NCBI GenBank assembly: GCA_046259385.1
Contig: JBJYWI010000158.1
Location: forward strand, 1 to 64,000
DNA length: 64,000 nt
Direction: 5' to 3'
Source of the DNA: CAVWDI01 sp046259385
GTDB lineage: Bacteria; Chloroflexota; Anaerolineae; Anaerolineales; UBA4823
In this document: one piece after another, positions 1 to 9,428 of the stretch
Layout of the letters: every line of letters starts with the position of its first letter
Position numbering within the stretch: position 1 is the first letter of the stretch
Notes under the pieces: generated by a model
Told to the model about the DNA's origin: nothing
Database searches by the model: none
Seen by the model: the letters and a program-made list of their open reading frames with translations, nothing else
Program-made: the position numbers and the translations under genes

Positions 1-536
1 GTGCTCCAATCGATTGTATATGGTATTGGCCAAACAGTTCCACCGGTGTAATTAACCTGAACAATTTCACTTTCAGTGCTCCCGTCATCTTTTGTTGCTG
101 TGATGACAACAGTATTCTGACCATCCAGCAAATCAGAAGATAGAAGGTCAATATTAAAATCGCCATCGTTGATTATTCGTCGACCATCTTCCAAAAAGGT
201 TAATGCAACCGGGGTACTCCCATTGAGGGTATATGAAAGGGATTCAATCCCAGAAATATCTGTCAACTCTCCAAGGATATTCACCCAAGGCTGCGGATGT
301 CCCAAATGACCAAAGGATTGGGATATTCCATACCAGATATTAAATAAAGAGTCATCAGCTGCGAGAGCTTGAACAAAGTCAGGCGGTTCTGGATTTTCTC
401 TGCTATATTCATATATGGTGTTATTTAATGTGCTGGATAAAATAACTGGGAGGTTGGATTCAAAGAAATTGATTGGTTGAACTAACGCTTTAATTGCATA
501 AACTAAAATAACAAAACTGCTAATCGAATTTATCAT
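1..536 (-). CDS. Secreted protein with Ig-like segment, partial (runs off left edge)
   Basis: An open frame with no stop runs from an ATG at 536 to the window edge (178 codons seen). The first 20 residues are hydrophobic and could be a weak signal peptide or anchor. Residues about 70-165 alternate short beta-like stretches with NGST, GDFNID and DGQNTVVITAT motifs, which resemble bacterial Ig-like domains found next to polysaccharide-active domains. The catalytic part, if any, lies outside the window. Its position beside the exopolysaccharide cluster suggests a cell-surface or glycan-related role; that is inference. No Shine-Dalgarno is obvious before the ATG. Confidence 0.55.
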   Translation of the reverse strand, partial: MINSISSFVILVYAIKALVQPINFFESNLPVILSSTLNNTIYEYSRENPEPPDFVQALAADDSLFNIWYGISQSFGHLGHPQPWVNILGELTDISGIESLSYTLNGSTPVALTFLEDGRRIINDGDFNIDLLSSDLLDGQNTVVITATKDDGSTESEIVQVNYTGGTVWPIPYTIDWS

Positions 537-997
537 TTTTTATAAACCTAAAAAAATCAATACCAACAACAATATAAAGGTGTCATAATGTGAGTAATTA
601 ATCTTATCTTTTAACCTTATTATAAAATAATTATGAATAAATAGGTAATGTTTATCCAAATAAATTCGTTGTGTTTTCAAAAAACAGAATTTCTAAACTG
701 TCCGTTCAAATTTAATTTTATCTATACCCATTCCGCGCTCAGAGATCTTAATTGCTATTCTCAATTCCCCTCGTCATGAAATCACCAGAAAGTGGAACTC
801 TGTAGTAAAGGTCAACACTATTCAAGTTGACATTGTTACAAGTACAAATAATGGGGGCTGGTCAAAAGTCGGGATGGGTATTACAAATACTCTACGAAAA
901 TATTGTATCTGACCTTATATGTCAATCAATATCATTATTCATTATATTTCCAAATATACTGCCAGAATTTTACTAAAAGCATTTAATAGTTTTTATT
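537..997. other. Intergenic stretch, AT-rich, no gene seen
   Basis: About 460 bases between the left-edge gene and the broken glycosyltransferase, both on the minus strand. I see no ORF with family resemblance, no tRNA-like arms and no strong terminator. The first 150 bases (537-690) are very AT-rich and could hold the promoter of the left-edge gene. Confidence 0.4.
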
Positions 998-1774
998 TCA
1001 ATTCGGATTTGACGCAGAATTCAACATCTGGATGATTTTCTTTCTTTTATCAAAAAAAACGTTTAATGTAAAGGTGGCGACGCCCGATTTCGTCCCAGGC
1101 AGATCCTGTTTGATTGCACCCATAGTATGTGTTCGAGAAAGATCAATGCCTTTCCTGCTAATAATCAAGTCCCCCCCTAAAAATCCGATCAATTCTTCAA
1201 TTTCTTTATCGTCGGAGGTAATTTCATCCACAAATTTAAAATATCGCTTTAAATGATAATCAGTGATTGCGTAGAATTGGTTTAGTCGCTTCACACCTGT
1301 CTCCTGGTTTTGCCTGTATTCCAGTCTGGAACAACCCCCCACACTATGTGGAACATGCGGGTATTTTTCCGATTCTTGCAGAATTTTTGCCAACTGGGTG
1401 GGGAAAAACAGCATGCCATCATCAAAACTGTAAATAAAATCTGTTTGAAATCTCCTCAAGGCTTCTCACTGGCACCCACAGCTGTGCCTCTTCTTATGAT
1501 CAATGAATGTAAGACGATCACCAGGAGCACTTATCTGCTGTTCTAATTTAATATTTGGATTGTGGTTTAAAATTATGATCACTTCAAAAAAATTACATTT
1601 CTTAAGCATTTCTATTTGTCTTTTTACATACCCCAGCCGCTCCTGGGAATAAGCAGGGATGATCTCAGTTACTTTCGACTCAGAATTTATAGCAATCTTT
1701 GGACGAAATACACCTGTTACCAGATGCCAACAGAATATTAAAGTCCAGATTATCTCTTTACCTGGTAACATCAT
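998..1774 (-). pseudogene. GT2-like glycosyltransferase interrupted by an in-frame TGA
   Basis: Two minus-strand pieces (102 and 153 residues) lie in the same frame and are separated only by a TGA at 1466-1468. The first piece has the usual GT2 start (EIIPAYSQER, then EVIIILNHNPNIK). The second starts EALRRFQTDFIYSFDDG, the DD metal/nucleotide-binding region. In related sequences the residue at the stop is typically Trp, so TGG to TGA is a likely single change. Joined length is about 256 residues, slightly short for the family. TGA is used as a normal stop by intact genes in the window, so recoding is unlikely. It lies in the exopolysaccharide locus, downstream of the ABC flippase on the same strand. 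Confidence 0.7.
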
Positions 1775-1857
1775 TGAAAAAGTAAAAAAAACATACAGTG
1801 ATATTAATTGTTATTGGCTTCGATACTGGTAGAATTTCTTGGTGGTTTAATATTATT

Positions 1858-3681
1858 TTATAAATCTTCCCTGGAATGCTCGACCGATAAATCCTGAGAT
1901 AAAACTAACCTTTTGTAATAACCATTTCTATTCATTAGTTTACTGTGGTTACCCTGTTCAACGACTTTCCCATCTAATAAAACAACGATATTGTCGGCTT
2001 GTTTTACTGTTGACAGCCGGTGGGCGATAACAAACAGTGTCCGTCCTTCGCTGAACTTTTCGATTGCAGATTGGATTGCTTTCTCAGTTTCAGTGTCAAG
2101 ATCACTAGTCGCTTCATCCAAGATCAGCAATTGCGGGTTTACCAGCAACGCTCTGGCTATTGCGATCCGCTGCTGCTGTCCACCCGAAAGCCGGACTCCA
2201 CGATCCCCCAGTACAGTTTCATATTTCAAGGGCAGTTTCTGAATAAACTCGTGCGCCTGAGCTAGCTTTGCTGCATGGATTACTTCACCTTTTGACGCTT
2301 GTGGTTTTGCAAACTGTAAATTTTCTACCACGGTCGCGTTGAACAAGAAGGTGTCCTGGCTGACGACTGCAACATTCGTATGCCAGGAATCAATTTGATA
2401 ATCGCGCAGGTCAGCTCCATCAAGAAGAATTCTCCCGGATTGTGGATCATAAAGTCTCGCAATCAGATTCACCAATGTTGTTTTTCCAGCTCCCGACTCG
2501 CCAACCACTGCAGTCATCTTCCCACACGGGATCTGGAAAGTAATATCTTTTAAAGCCTTCTCTTCATCTTCCTCATAGCGAAAGGATACCCCCTCAAATT
2601 GGATGCCTCGTTTAAGTCGGGAAAACCGTAATTCGCCGTCAATCAAATAAGGCTTGTCTTCACGGCGTAATAAGTTTTGAACTGATTCCAATCCAGGTTC
2701 TAACTGCGAAATCCTCGAATTAGCGTAATTAAATCTTGCCGCTGGTCCCATCAAGCGAAAGATAATTATGATAAATAGAATCACCTGACCTAACCAAACA
2801 TCGGTCTGGTCTGGAAGTACAAAGGTGCTGGCAATAAGGATTAATCCAATAACCAACCCATTTAAAAAATTATATAAAGGTACACTCAATTTCAATACAA
2901 TTTCAGATCTGAGATAGTGAGAGATATAAGAATTCTGCACATCACTGAACCGCTTTTGGGTGTAGGTTTCGCGGGAGAATAAATGGATCAATTTTGCCGC
3001 CGACAGGTTTTCTACCAGAAGTGAACTGACCTGCATACCCAAAGTGCGTGCTTTGTATGCCAGTACTTTGATCCTATCTGAGAGCCGCTGTCTAACAAAT
3101 ATTGTTATCAACAACTGCAAAAAAACTGTAATCAGGGTCAACTCCCAGGAAATCCATACCATTACACCAATATAAGCAATCACTGCAAGTAGGGAAGTAA
3201 TCCCATTAATAACTTCACTAATCAGCATGCCGGTCTGATTCGTATGTCTGTTTAAGACTTCCAGGATATTGCCCTGTTTTTCACCATGTATATATGAAAT
3301 CTGAACAGCCTGCACCTGTTTGAAGATGCGCCTCTGCAATTTCCCCTCCGTCTGGATCTCAAGTATGCTTGATAATATTTGAGCGCCTGCTAAAAATAGA
3401 CTCCGGATTGTGAAGGTCAATATTAAAAACACAGCCGCAATTCTCACCCGTTCATCAAGAGCAAGTTCGTTGATAGCCACGAACAGAGAAGACACTACCG
3501 GGATGTCTCCTAGAATTCCATTTTTAGTTGATGTCCCCTCTAAAATCGGCAATAGCAATGCGAGGCCAAAACCCTCAATGAGCGTGCCGATAAAAGAAAA
3601 CAGGATCAGTTCGGCAAGTTTAAACGGGTGCCTTTTTAAGAGTTTTAATACTTCGAAATAAGGTCTTAAATATTTTTTCAA
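1858..3681 (-). CDS. MsbA-like ABC exporter, fused permease and ATPase
   Basis: This 607-residue half-transporter has an N-terminal six-helix exporter domain (about 1-320) and a C-terminal nucleotide-binding domain. The ATPase shows Walker A GESGAGKTT, signature LSGGQQQR, Walker B LLILDEATSDLD and the H-loop IAHRLST. The family flips lipids, lipid-linked sugars or peptides as a homodimer. Placement between glycosyltransferase genes suggests a lipid-linked oligosaccharide or lipid as substrate (inference). It is divergent from the GT4 gene at 3915, with about 230 bases of shared upstream DNA. Confidence 0.85.
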   Translation of the reverse strand: MKKYLRPYFEVLKLLKRHPFKLAELILFSFIGTLIEGFGLALLLPILEGTSTKNGILGDIPVVSSLFVAINELALDERVRIAAVFLILTFTIRSLFLAGAQILSSILEIQTEGKLQRRIFKQVQAVQISYIHGEKQGNILEVLNRHTNQTGMLISEVINGITSLLAVIAYIGVMVWISWELTLITVFLQLLITIFVRQRLSDRIKVLAYKARTLGMQVSSLLVENLSAAKLIHLFSRETYTQKRFSDVQNSYISHYLRSEIVLKLSVPLYNFLNGLVIGLILIASTFVLPDQTDVWLGQVILFIIIIFRLMGPAARFNYANSRISQLEPGLESVQNLLRREDKPYLIDGELRFSRLKRGIQFEGVSFRYEEDEEKALKDITFQIPCGKMTAVVGESGAGKTTLVNLIARLYDPQSGRILLDGADLRDYQIDSWHTNVAVVSQDTFLFNATVVENLQFAKPQASKGEVIHAAKLAQAHEFIQKLPLKYETVLGDRGVRLSGGQQQRIAIARALLVNPQLLILDEATSDLDTETEKAIQSAIEKFSEGRTLFVIAHRLSTVKQADNIVVLLDGKVVEQGNHSKLMNRNGYYKRLVLSQDLSVEHSREDL

Positions 3682-3914
3682 GCTTCTTTCACTTACTGGT
3701 TAGCTTCTGGCGTAATTTTTTTAAATGCTTCATACCCGCAAATATTTTATCGCGATTATATCTACTCCCCTTTCTAATTTACAGATTCACAGTTTAGAAA
3801 AATTCATAGCTTCTGGAATGGTTGTTTTTAAAAAATCTCGCTTCTTATGGGATAATAAAATCAGTTGTTAAAGCTTGCTCATTCAATAGATTCGTCGGTT
3901 TTGATTAACCCTTT

Positions 3915-5093
3915 ATGAAAGTATTGCATGTATTAGGAGCAATTTATCCAGAAAGAGGCGGCCCCGCAAAGGTTGCACCGGAATTATGCCGGGCGCTGGT
4001 CGAACATAACGTTAGCGCAACCATATATACGACCAACCTGAACATCACAGGCTACCTCAATGTTCCTTTAAATAGCCCTTTATTGAAAGATGGGGTTAGC
4101 ATATACCACTTTCCGGTCTCAATCAGCCGCAAGTATGGCTATTCAAGACAGCTCGGTCGCAAATTAAGGGAAACCGTCAAAGATTTTGATCTGGTACACA
4201 TCCACAGTCTGTACATGTATCACTCCAACGCAGCCGCTTATAGTTGCAGGAAATTCAACATCCCGTATATCATCCGTCCACACGGAACGCTTGACCCATT
4301 TTTGCGTAATAAAAGCCGGTTAAAAAAATTCATCTACAATTTCCTTTTTGAATACCGGAATTTAAATCATGCTGCCGCGATCCACTACACCTCGCAAGGT
4401 GAAAAAGATCTAGCCCACAAAGCGATGAACATCCGTTCTCCAGGCATCGTTGTTCCAATCGGTATCAATGTAGATGAGTATGCAGAGCTGCCAGAAAAAG
4501 GCCTTTTCCGAAGGAAACATCCAGAATTTAAGAACAGATTTCTATTTCTGTTTCTGGGCAGAATTGATTTTAAGAAAGGATTGGATATTTTGAGCAAGTC
4601 GTTTGCAAAAATCGCCTGTTTACATCCGGATGTTCACCTTGTAATCGCCGGTCCTGATGAAGCAAATTACATGTCCCAGGTCAACGGTTGGCTATCAGAG
4701 CTAGGCGTGCTCGAAAAATCCACATTCGTCGGTATGCTGAAAGGCAAGCAAAAACTTGCTGCCTTCAATGATGCGGATGTATTTGCACTTTCATCGTATA
4801 CAGAAAACTTCGGCGTTGCTCTGGTCGAGGCGTTGGCAAGCGGAATACCAGCAGTGATTACAAATAAAGTTAATATCTGGCAGGAGATTGACAATGCAAA
4901 AGCTGGAATCGTAACGGATTGCAATGAAAAAGATTTTACGACTGGTATGTTAAAACTATATTACGATCCGGAATTGCGGGTTGAAATCGGGGAGAATGCC
5001 AAGAGACTTGCCCGTCAAAAATTTGACTGGAACAAAAATATCGTATTAATGCTAGAAGCTTATCGCAAAATTATTGATGGAAATTTAAACTGA
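3915..5093 (+). CDS. GT4 family glycosyltransferase
   Basis: A 392-residue GT-B fold enzyme. The N-terminal domain begins MKVLHVLGAIYPERGGPAK, with the glycine-rich acceptor-side loop typical of GT4. The C-terminal domain has FLGRIDFKKGLDIL and the EX7E element ENFGVALVE, followed by ASGIPAV. It should transfer a sugar from a nucleotide donor to a growing lipid-linked glycan at the cytoplasmic membrane. The acceptor and sugar cannot be read from sequence. The 3' end touches the duplicated segment described at 5092. Confidence 0.85.
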   Translation: MKVLHVLGAIYPERGGPAKVAPELCRALVEHNVSATIYTTNLNITGYLNVPLNSPLLKDGVSIYHFPVSISRKYGYSRQLGRKLRETVKDFDLVHIHSLYMYHSNAAAYSCRKFNIPYIIRPHGTLDPFLRNKSRLKKFIYNFLFEYRNLNHAAAIHYTSQGEKDLAHKAMNIRSPGIVVPIGINVDEYAELPEKGLFRRKHPEFKNRFLFLFLGRIDFKKGLDILSKSFAKIACLHPDVHLVIAGPDEANYMSQVNGWLSELGVLEKSTFVGMLKGKQKLAAFNDADVFALSSYTENFGVALVEALASGIPAVITNKVNIWQEIDNAKAGIVTDCNEKDFTTGMLKLYYDPELRVEIGENAKRLARQKFDWNKNIVLMLEAYRKIIDGNLN

Positions 5094-5205
5094 ACAAATC
5101 ACACAACCCTATATAAAATAAGAGGTTGAGAATAAAATTTTGTAATGGAAAATAAACGAATTTTGATAACGGGCGGGAGCGGTTTTATCGGGACCAGCCT
5201 AGCAG
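5092..5205 (+). repeat. Direct repeat copy 1 (5' end of the epimerase gene plus leader)
   Basis: This 114-bp segment closely matches 7579-7686. Both copies share about 50 bases of leader (AAATCACACAA, GTTGAGAATA) and the first 61 bases of the SDR epimerase coding region, where 56 of 61 positions agree. Copy 1 has 6 extra bases in the leader. Homology ends abruptly near 5205. Confidence 0.85.
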
Positions 5206-5213
5206 GATGCTAA
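5145..5213 (+). pseudogene. Stranded 5' fragment of the SDR epimerase gene
   Basis: ATG at 5145 opens a 22-codon frame that encodes the Rossmann start ILITGGSGFIGTSL and then stops at 5211-5213. It duplicates the first 20 codons of the intact gene at 7626. It cannot encode a working enzyme. It is best read as the scar of a duplication, deletion or replacement inside the polysaccharide locus. Confidence 0.75.
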
Positions 5214-5947
5214 ATTTGATATCCCATCATTTGTATTACTAGTAACGGATGGTAAGGTCGGATCCGATGGAGGCATTGCTGAGATACAATTTTAATGGGC
5301 TTTCAGTTTAGCTGTTTTTGGTGACGGTAATAACTCTTATTCGCGGTTTCCGGGAAAGAATCAACTCATTATTCACAAGGATTTAGTCTTTGAATATTTT
5401 TGGACCTGCGAAAAATCAGCCTGGGAATTAATATCCTCTGGTATTAGTCAAATCGAATCAAAATTCTTTTTATAGAAAGGCACTGTGGTATAGGCGTGGC
5501 ACAGCAGAGAATTGACTTTTCAACAACAGGGAATGAATCTAGATCTGTCCAGAAATTGATTTTGCATTGCATCCACCATGGCTTTAATATAATTAATATT
5601 TCACAGCCAATACGAAAATGTAAAAATCCAACCGCAAAGTAAATCAATGTAGTGAATTCTCATCGATAAATCTCCTACCCTTGCCTACAAAAGTCAATTT
5701 CAGCAAACCAGGTTTGCATAAATCCAAAGAGATTAGTGAGAAAATGGGTGTAAGTGTGAAAGGAACAGTATCACGTAAAAATTTGAAGAATATGCTTTTC
5801 CTCGTAAACAAAGCTAAAAATTAATAATTGAAGGTCCAATCAAATAATTGCGATCGATAAAAATATTAACCCTTATTAAGGATATAATTGAACGACAATT
5901 ACATCTTAAAAATTAAGTTTATATTAATTTTTCTCTGCATGTAAAAT
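5214..5947. other. Decayed intergenic region
   Basis: About 730 bases without an intact gene. Short open stretches in changing frames look coding-like but are closed by stops, for example one around 5345-5475 (reads EYFWTCEKSAWELISSG) and one at about 5640-5824 ending VSRKNLKNMLFLVNKAKN. I do not recognise a family in either. The region follows the truncated epimerase copy and is probably the remains of one or more lost glycan-modification genes. Confidence 0.5.
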
Positions 5948-7381
5948 ATGGAAATCACATTCCCCAAGATTAATAAATTTGAGTTTGGGGTTACCCTGCT
6001 AATCTTTCTCATTTCAGCACTGTTCGGCGTTGCCATCGCATTCTTCGACGCACAATATTTTTTCGCTGATTATATTGCAGTTCGAATTGTATATTTCTGG
6101 CTGGTAGTTCTTGCAGCCTTCATCGTTTTTAAACAGTACAACAAATGGGGCTGGGATTTCCTTTTCTCCCCCATGACATGGGTTTTAATAGGTTTTATTT
6201 TTTTCTTAACACTTACACCATTGTTCTATCCTCAAGAATTTGAGGTATATACCAATCCCAATCAATATATCCGTTTGTTTCTCACAACTTGGCTGGGGAT
6301 TTTATTATTCTCAACAAGCTACACTTTTGCCCCAACCATCACAACTGGGTTTATTTCTGATTGGTTATTTAAGCCAATTCTAATAAACAAGCTAACAAAA
6401 CTTATATTAATCGCAATAGGTATTTATTGGATTGCTCAATACTTTATTTCCATATCAGGTGGTTTTTCTTTTTTTGAATATCTCCTGATGGATCGTTACC
6501 TTTTGGGTGACAAATATGAGCTTCAAAAATTATTTGGGAATGTTTATTATTTACGATTAATAGTTGGTATTATTCCCTCTGCAATTACAATCCCAGCAAT
6601 TTACTGTCTACTAAATCCAATGGTGGGGAAATTTAATAAATCCTTTATCGCAAGTGGGTTTATTCTCATTTTATTCAAAGCCGTTTTGGCTGGTGGTCGA
6701 TTTTCAATGGCGAAAGAAATTATTTCCCCCATAATTTATTTAATGGTTAAAGATGAAAACAAGCAGTATTTATCCAGAAGGAATCTCGCAATAGGGTCAA
6801 TAGCAATCTTATTGGTGATGATATTGGCCATGGTTCAGATATCTAGCAGATATAAAGGTATTACTTCAGTATTGTCAGGGGATTTTAAACCAATGAGCGC
6901 CTTAAAAAGAAACCTGGTTACGCACACAGTAGACCAAAATTTTGTGATGCACAGGATTCTTCAAGCTGAGCAATCAGGTGATTTGGAACATGTGTTGGGA
7001 GAAAGTTACGTCCTAACCTTTGTCGCCTTTATTCCGAGATCTTTGTGGTCCGGGAAACCTGCAGGACCTGATATGTATGAAAAATTATCAAATATAAATC
7101 CATTTCCCAATTACAACATTTCATACAGCGTTTTAGGCGAGATGATCGTTAACTTTGGGCTGATTTCCATTATCCCGGGGATGTTAATATTTGGCTTTTC
7201 AGCAGGTATTTGGTGGAATATATTTCAAAAAAACAGACATTCTGATAAGATGCAGATTCTATATAGCTGGTCGGTTCTATCCTTTGCTTTTATGGTTCGA
7301 GGAAACTTCCATGATACAGCCGGATCTCTCCTTTATACACTATTCGCTATGATTATATTACTTTCATTTTCAACTGAATAA
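5948..7381 (+). CDS. Wzy-like O-antigen/oligosaccharide polymerase
   Basis: A 477-residue integral membrane protein with roughly ten hydrophobic segments and a large loop around residues 310-400 (VDQNFVMHRILQAEQSG, FIPRSLWSGKPAGPD). The PRSLWSGKP/NYNISYSVLGE pattern is seen in oligosaccharide repeat-unit polymerases. The family joins lipid-linked repeat units on the outer face of the membrane. Neighbours (initiating transferase, glycosyltransferases) fit. Sequence conservation in this family is low, so the call rests on topology, loop motif and context. Confidence 0.7.
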   Translation: MEITFPKINKFEFGVTLLIFLISALFGVAIAFFDAQYFFADYIAVRIVYFWLVVLAAFIVFKQYNKWGWDFLFSPMTWVLIGFIFFLTLTPLFYPQEFEVYTNPNQYIRLFLTTWLGILLFSTSYTFAPTITTGFISDWLFKPILINKLTKLILIAIGIYWIAQYFISISGGFSFFEYLLMDRYLLGDKYELQKLFGNVYYLRLIVGIIPSAITIPAIYCLLNPMVGKFNKSFIASGFILILFKAVLAGGRFSMAKEIISPIIYLMVKDENKQYLSRRNLAIGSIAILLVMILAMVQISSRYKGITSVLSGDFKPMSALKRNLVTHTVDQNFVMHRILQAEQSGDLEHVLGESYVLTFVAFIPRSLWSGKPAGPDMYEKLSNINPFPNYNISYSVLGEMIVNFGLISIIPGMLIFGFSAGIWWNIFQKNRHSDKMQILYSWSVLSFAFMVRGNFHDTAGSLLYTLFAMIILLSFSTE

Positions 7382-7578
7382 CATTTAAAGGATTAGATTG
7401 AAGAAGATAAAAAAAATAAGATGTCTGTGCTTGGAGAGAACTACTTTAGATCCCTAGTTTGTGAAGAATTTCTTGATAACCTATTTTAGAAAATATATCT
7501 ACTTCCCCCGTAACCTGATTTTGATAAACAAAGAAATAAGTCAAACCATACCTGATAGGATAAATGGGAATTTATTCC

Positions 7579-7686
7579 GAATAAATCACACAACTCTATA
7601 TCCGAGTTGAGAATACAATTTTGTTATGGAAAATATGCGAATTTTGATAACAGGCGGGAGCGGTTTTATCGGGACCAGCCTGGTAG
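7579..7686 (+). repeat. Direct repeat copy 2 (start of intact epimerase gene)
   Basis: This is the partner of 5092-5205. It spans the last 47 bases of the leader and the first 61 coding bases of the intact epimerase. The two copies flank the decayed region and the polymerase gene, so recombination between them would delete about 2.5 kb. Confidence 0.85.
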
Positions 7687-8600
7687 AACATTTCATTGAA
7701 TTATCACGCCAGTTTACCAATCTGGACATCAGAGCGCCTCATAAAAGCTCTCATCAAAATTACTGGCAGAAATCTGACATCCTCGATACCGAAAACGTTT
7801 TTCTGAAGTTTAAAGCTTTCCAACCTACTCATGTGGTTCACCTGGCTGCGAAAGCTAGCATAGAAGGAAAAAGCCTGGAAGATTATAAAGAAAATACAGT
7901 AGGGACTTCAAACATTCTGTCTGCCTGCACAAATACACCCAGCGTTTCTAGGATCATTATCACATCCACCCAGCATGTCCGCAAGCCTGGTTCAGGTTTA
8001 CAGGCAAATGATGCGGATTATGATCCCCTTATGATGTATGGAGAAAGCAAAGTGGTAATGGAAGAAATCGTACGGTCCAGAGATATCAAATGCATTTGGA
8101 CAATAATCCGGCCCACAAATATTTGGGGGCCGTGGCATCCACATCTACCTTACGGGTTATGGCGCCTCATGAAGAAAGGGCTCTATTTCCACCCTGCTGG
8201 CGATCAGGTTATCAGGAGCTATGGGTATGTTGAAAATGCGGTTTGGCAAATTGACCAGATCCTGAATGCACCCAAAGAGCTTGTAGACCGGAAAACTTAT
8301 TACATTGGTGAATTGCCGTCAAGCCAGTATGATTGGGTCAATCAGTTCTCTTTGGGCCTTACAGGTCGACCGGTTAGACTTCTCCCAAAGGAATTGATCC
8401 GGATACTGGCTTACACAGGAGATATACTCAAAAGGATGGGCATATCCTTCCCGATGTATTCATCCCGATATAACAACCTTATTACAACCAATATCGTCCC
8501 GGTGAGCCCAACTTTTGAGGTTTTCGGTGCCCCACCATATACTACTAACGATGGTATCGCAAAAACAGTAAGGTGGTTAGAAACTCAAAACATCTTCTGA
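7626..8600 (+). CDS. NAD-dependent epimerase/dehydratase (extended SDR)
   Basis: 324 residues. The N-terminal Rossmann motif is GGSGFIG, and the catalytic pair appears as YGESK (Tyr-x3-Lys, about residue 140) after the Ser-rich SSTQHV strand. RPTNIWGP is the usual nucleotide-sugar-side element. The family epimerises or dehydrates NDP-sugars; the exact substrate is not readable. It is intact, unlike its truncated copy at 5145. It is followed closely by an FkbM methyltransferase and a GT4 gene on the same strand, so it probably supplies or modifies a sugar for the same glycan. Confidence 0.8.
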   Translation: MENMRILITGGSGFIGTSLVEHFIELSRQFTNLDIRAPHKSSHQNYWQKSDILDTENVFLKFKAFQPTHVVHLAAKASIEGKSLEDYKENTVGTSNILSACTNTPSVSRIIITSTQHVRKPGSGLQANDADYDPLMMYGESKVVMEEIVRSRDIKCIWTIIRPTNIWGPWHPHLPYGLWRLMKKGLYFHPAGDQVIRSYGYVENAVWQIDQILNAPKELVDRKTYYIGELPSSQYDWVNQFSLGLTGRPVRLLPKELIRILAYTGDILKRMGISFPMYSSRYNNLITTNIVPVSPTFEVFGAPPYTTNDGIAKTVRWLETQNIF

Positions 8601-8661
8601 AAAATTCAAATTTGTCAATCTATAAATACCAGAATAGAAAATATCTTACTATCTCAGCAAA

Positions 8662-9411
8662 GTGAACGAAAAAATAAAATCCAGCATCAGAAGATTTTTA
8701 CCTAAGACCGTGCGAAATCAGCGCATTATCTTTGGCCCGTTACGCGGCTATAAAATAGTGACATCATGGCACGACTATCCAGCTGCGATCACTGGACGCA
8801 CGGAAAGCCACTTGTTAGACTGGTTTCAAGAGAATATCAAACCCGGTGAAACCTGGCTGGATATTGGCGCACATTATGGATACACAGCCATCGCTCTCAG
8901 CAGGCAGGTATGTAAAAGTGGAAGGGTATTTGCCTTCGAACCGATGATAACTACAGCGGGCTATTTACACCAGACAATGACGATTAATGGTTTCAGCCAA
9001 TCAATTGTGATTCCTTTCGGTTTAGGGGAAGGAAGTCAAATTACAAACCATCAACTCCCTGTCGAACGTGGAATGATCGACAGCACAGTTGAACAAAAAA
9101 AGATTGTCAATTTTCTCGTAACAAGTCTGGACTGGTTGTGGCCTCAAATTAATAGTAACAACCCAAAAATCAACGGTATAAAAATCGATGTCCAGGGGAT
9201 GGAGCTAGATGCACTAAAGGGTATGGCTGGAATTTTACGGGATCAGAACCCGATCATCCTGCTTGAATTTCATAAAGGTGCTGACCGGGAAGATATAGCC
9301 GCGATCCTTTTAAAAGCTGGTTATCAAGAACCAGGAATCCGGCTTGAAGATAACAAACCCGCAGTGCAATACAATTATCTCAATAATCAGAGTTATGTTT
9401 TTCTTCCTTAG
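8662..9411 (+). CDS. FkbM family methyltransferase
   Basis: 249 residues starting at GTG. SAM-binding motif I is WLDIGAHYGYTAIALS, and the family hallmark IKIDVQGMELDALKG lies near residue 170. FkbM-type enzymes O-methylate sugars or polyketides. Between the epimerase and a glycosyltransferase it most plausibly methylates a sugar of the exopolysaccharide (inference). It is 18 bases upstream of the next gene. Confidence 0.8.
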   Translation: MNEKIKSSIRRFLPKTVRNQRIIFGPLRGYKIVTSWHDYPAAITGRTESHLLDWFQENIKPGETWLDIGAHYGYTAIALSRQVCKSGRVFAFEPMITTAGYLHQTMTINGFSQSIVIPFGLGEGSQITNHQLPVERGMIDSTVEQKKIVNFLVTSLDWLWPQINSNNPKINGIKIDVQGMELDALKGMAGILRDQNPIILLEFHKGADREDIAAILLKAGYQEPGIRLEDNKPAVQYNYLNNQSYVFLP

Positions 9412-9428
9412 ATAAATCAAGAATTGCT

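Noticed and set aside
998..1774. TGA read as Trp or selenocysteine
   Set aside because: Many intact genes here end in TGA, and there is no SECIS-like hairpin or conserved Cys at the site.
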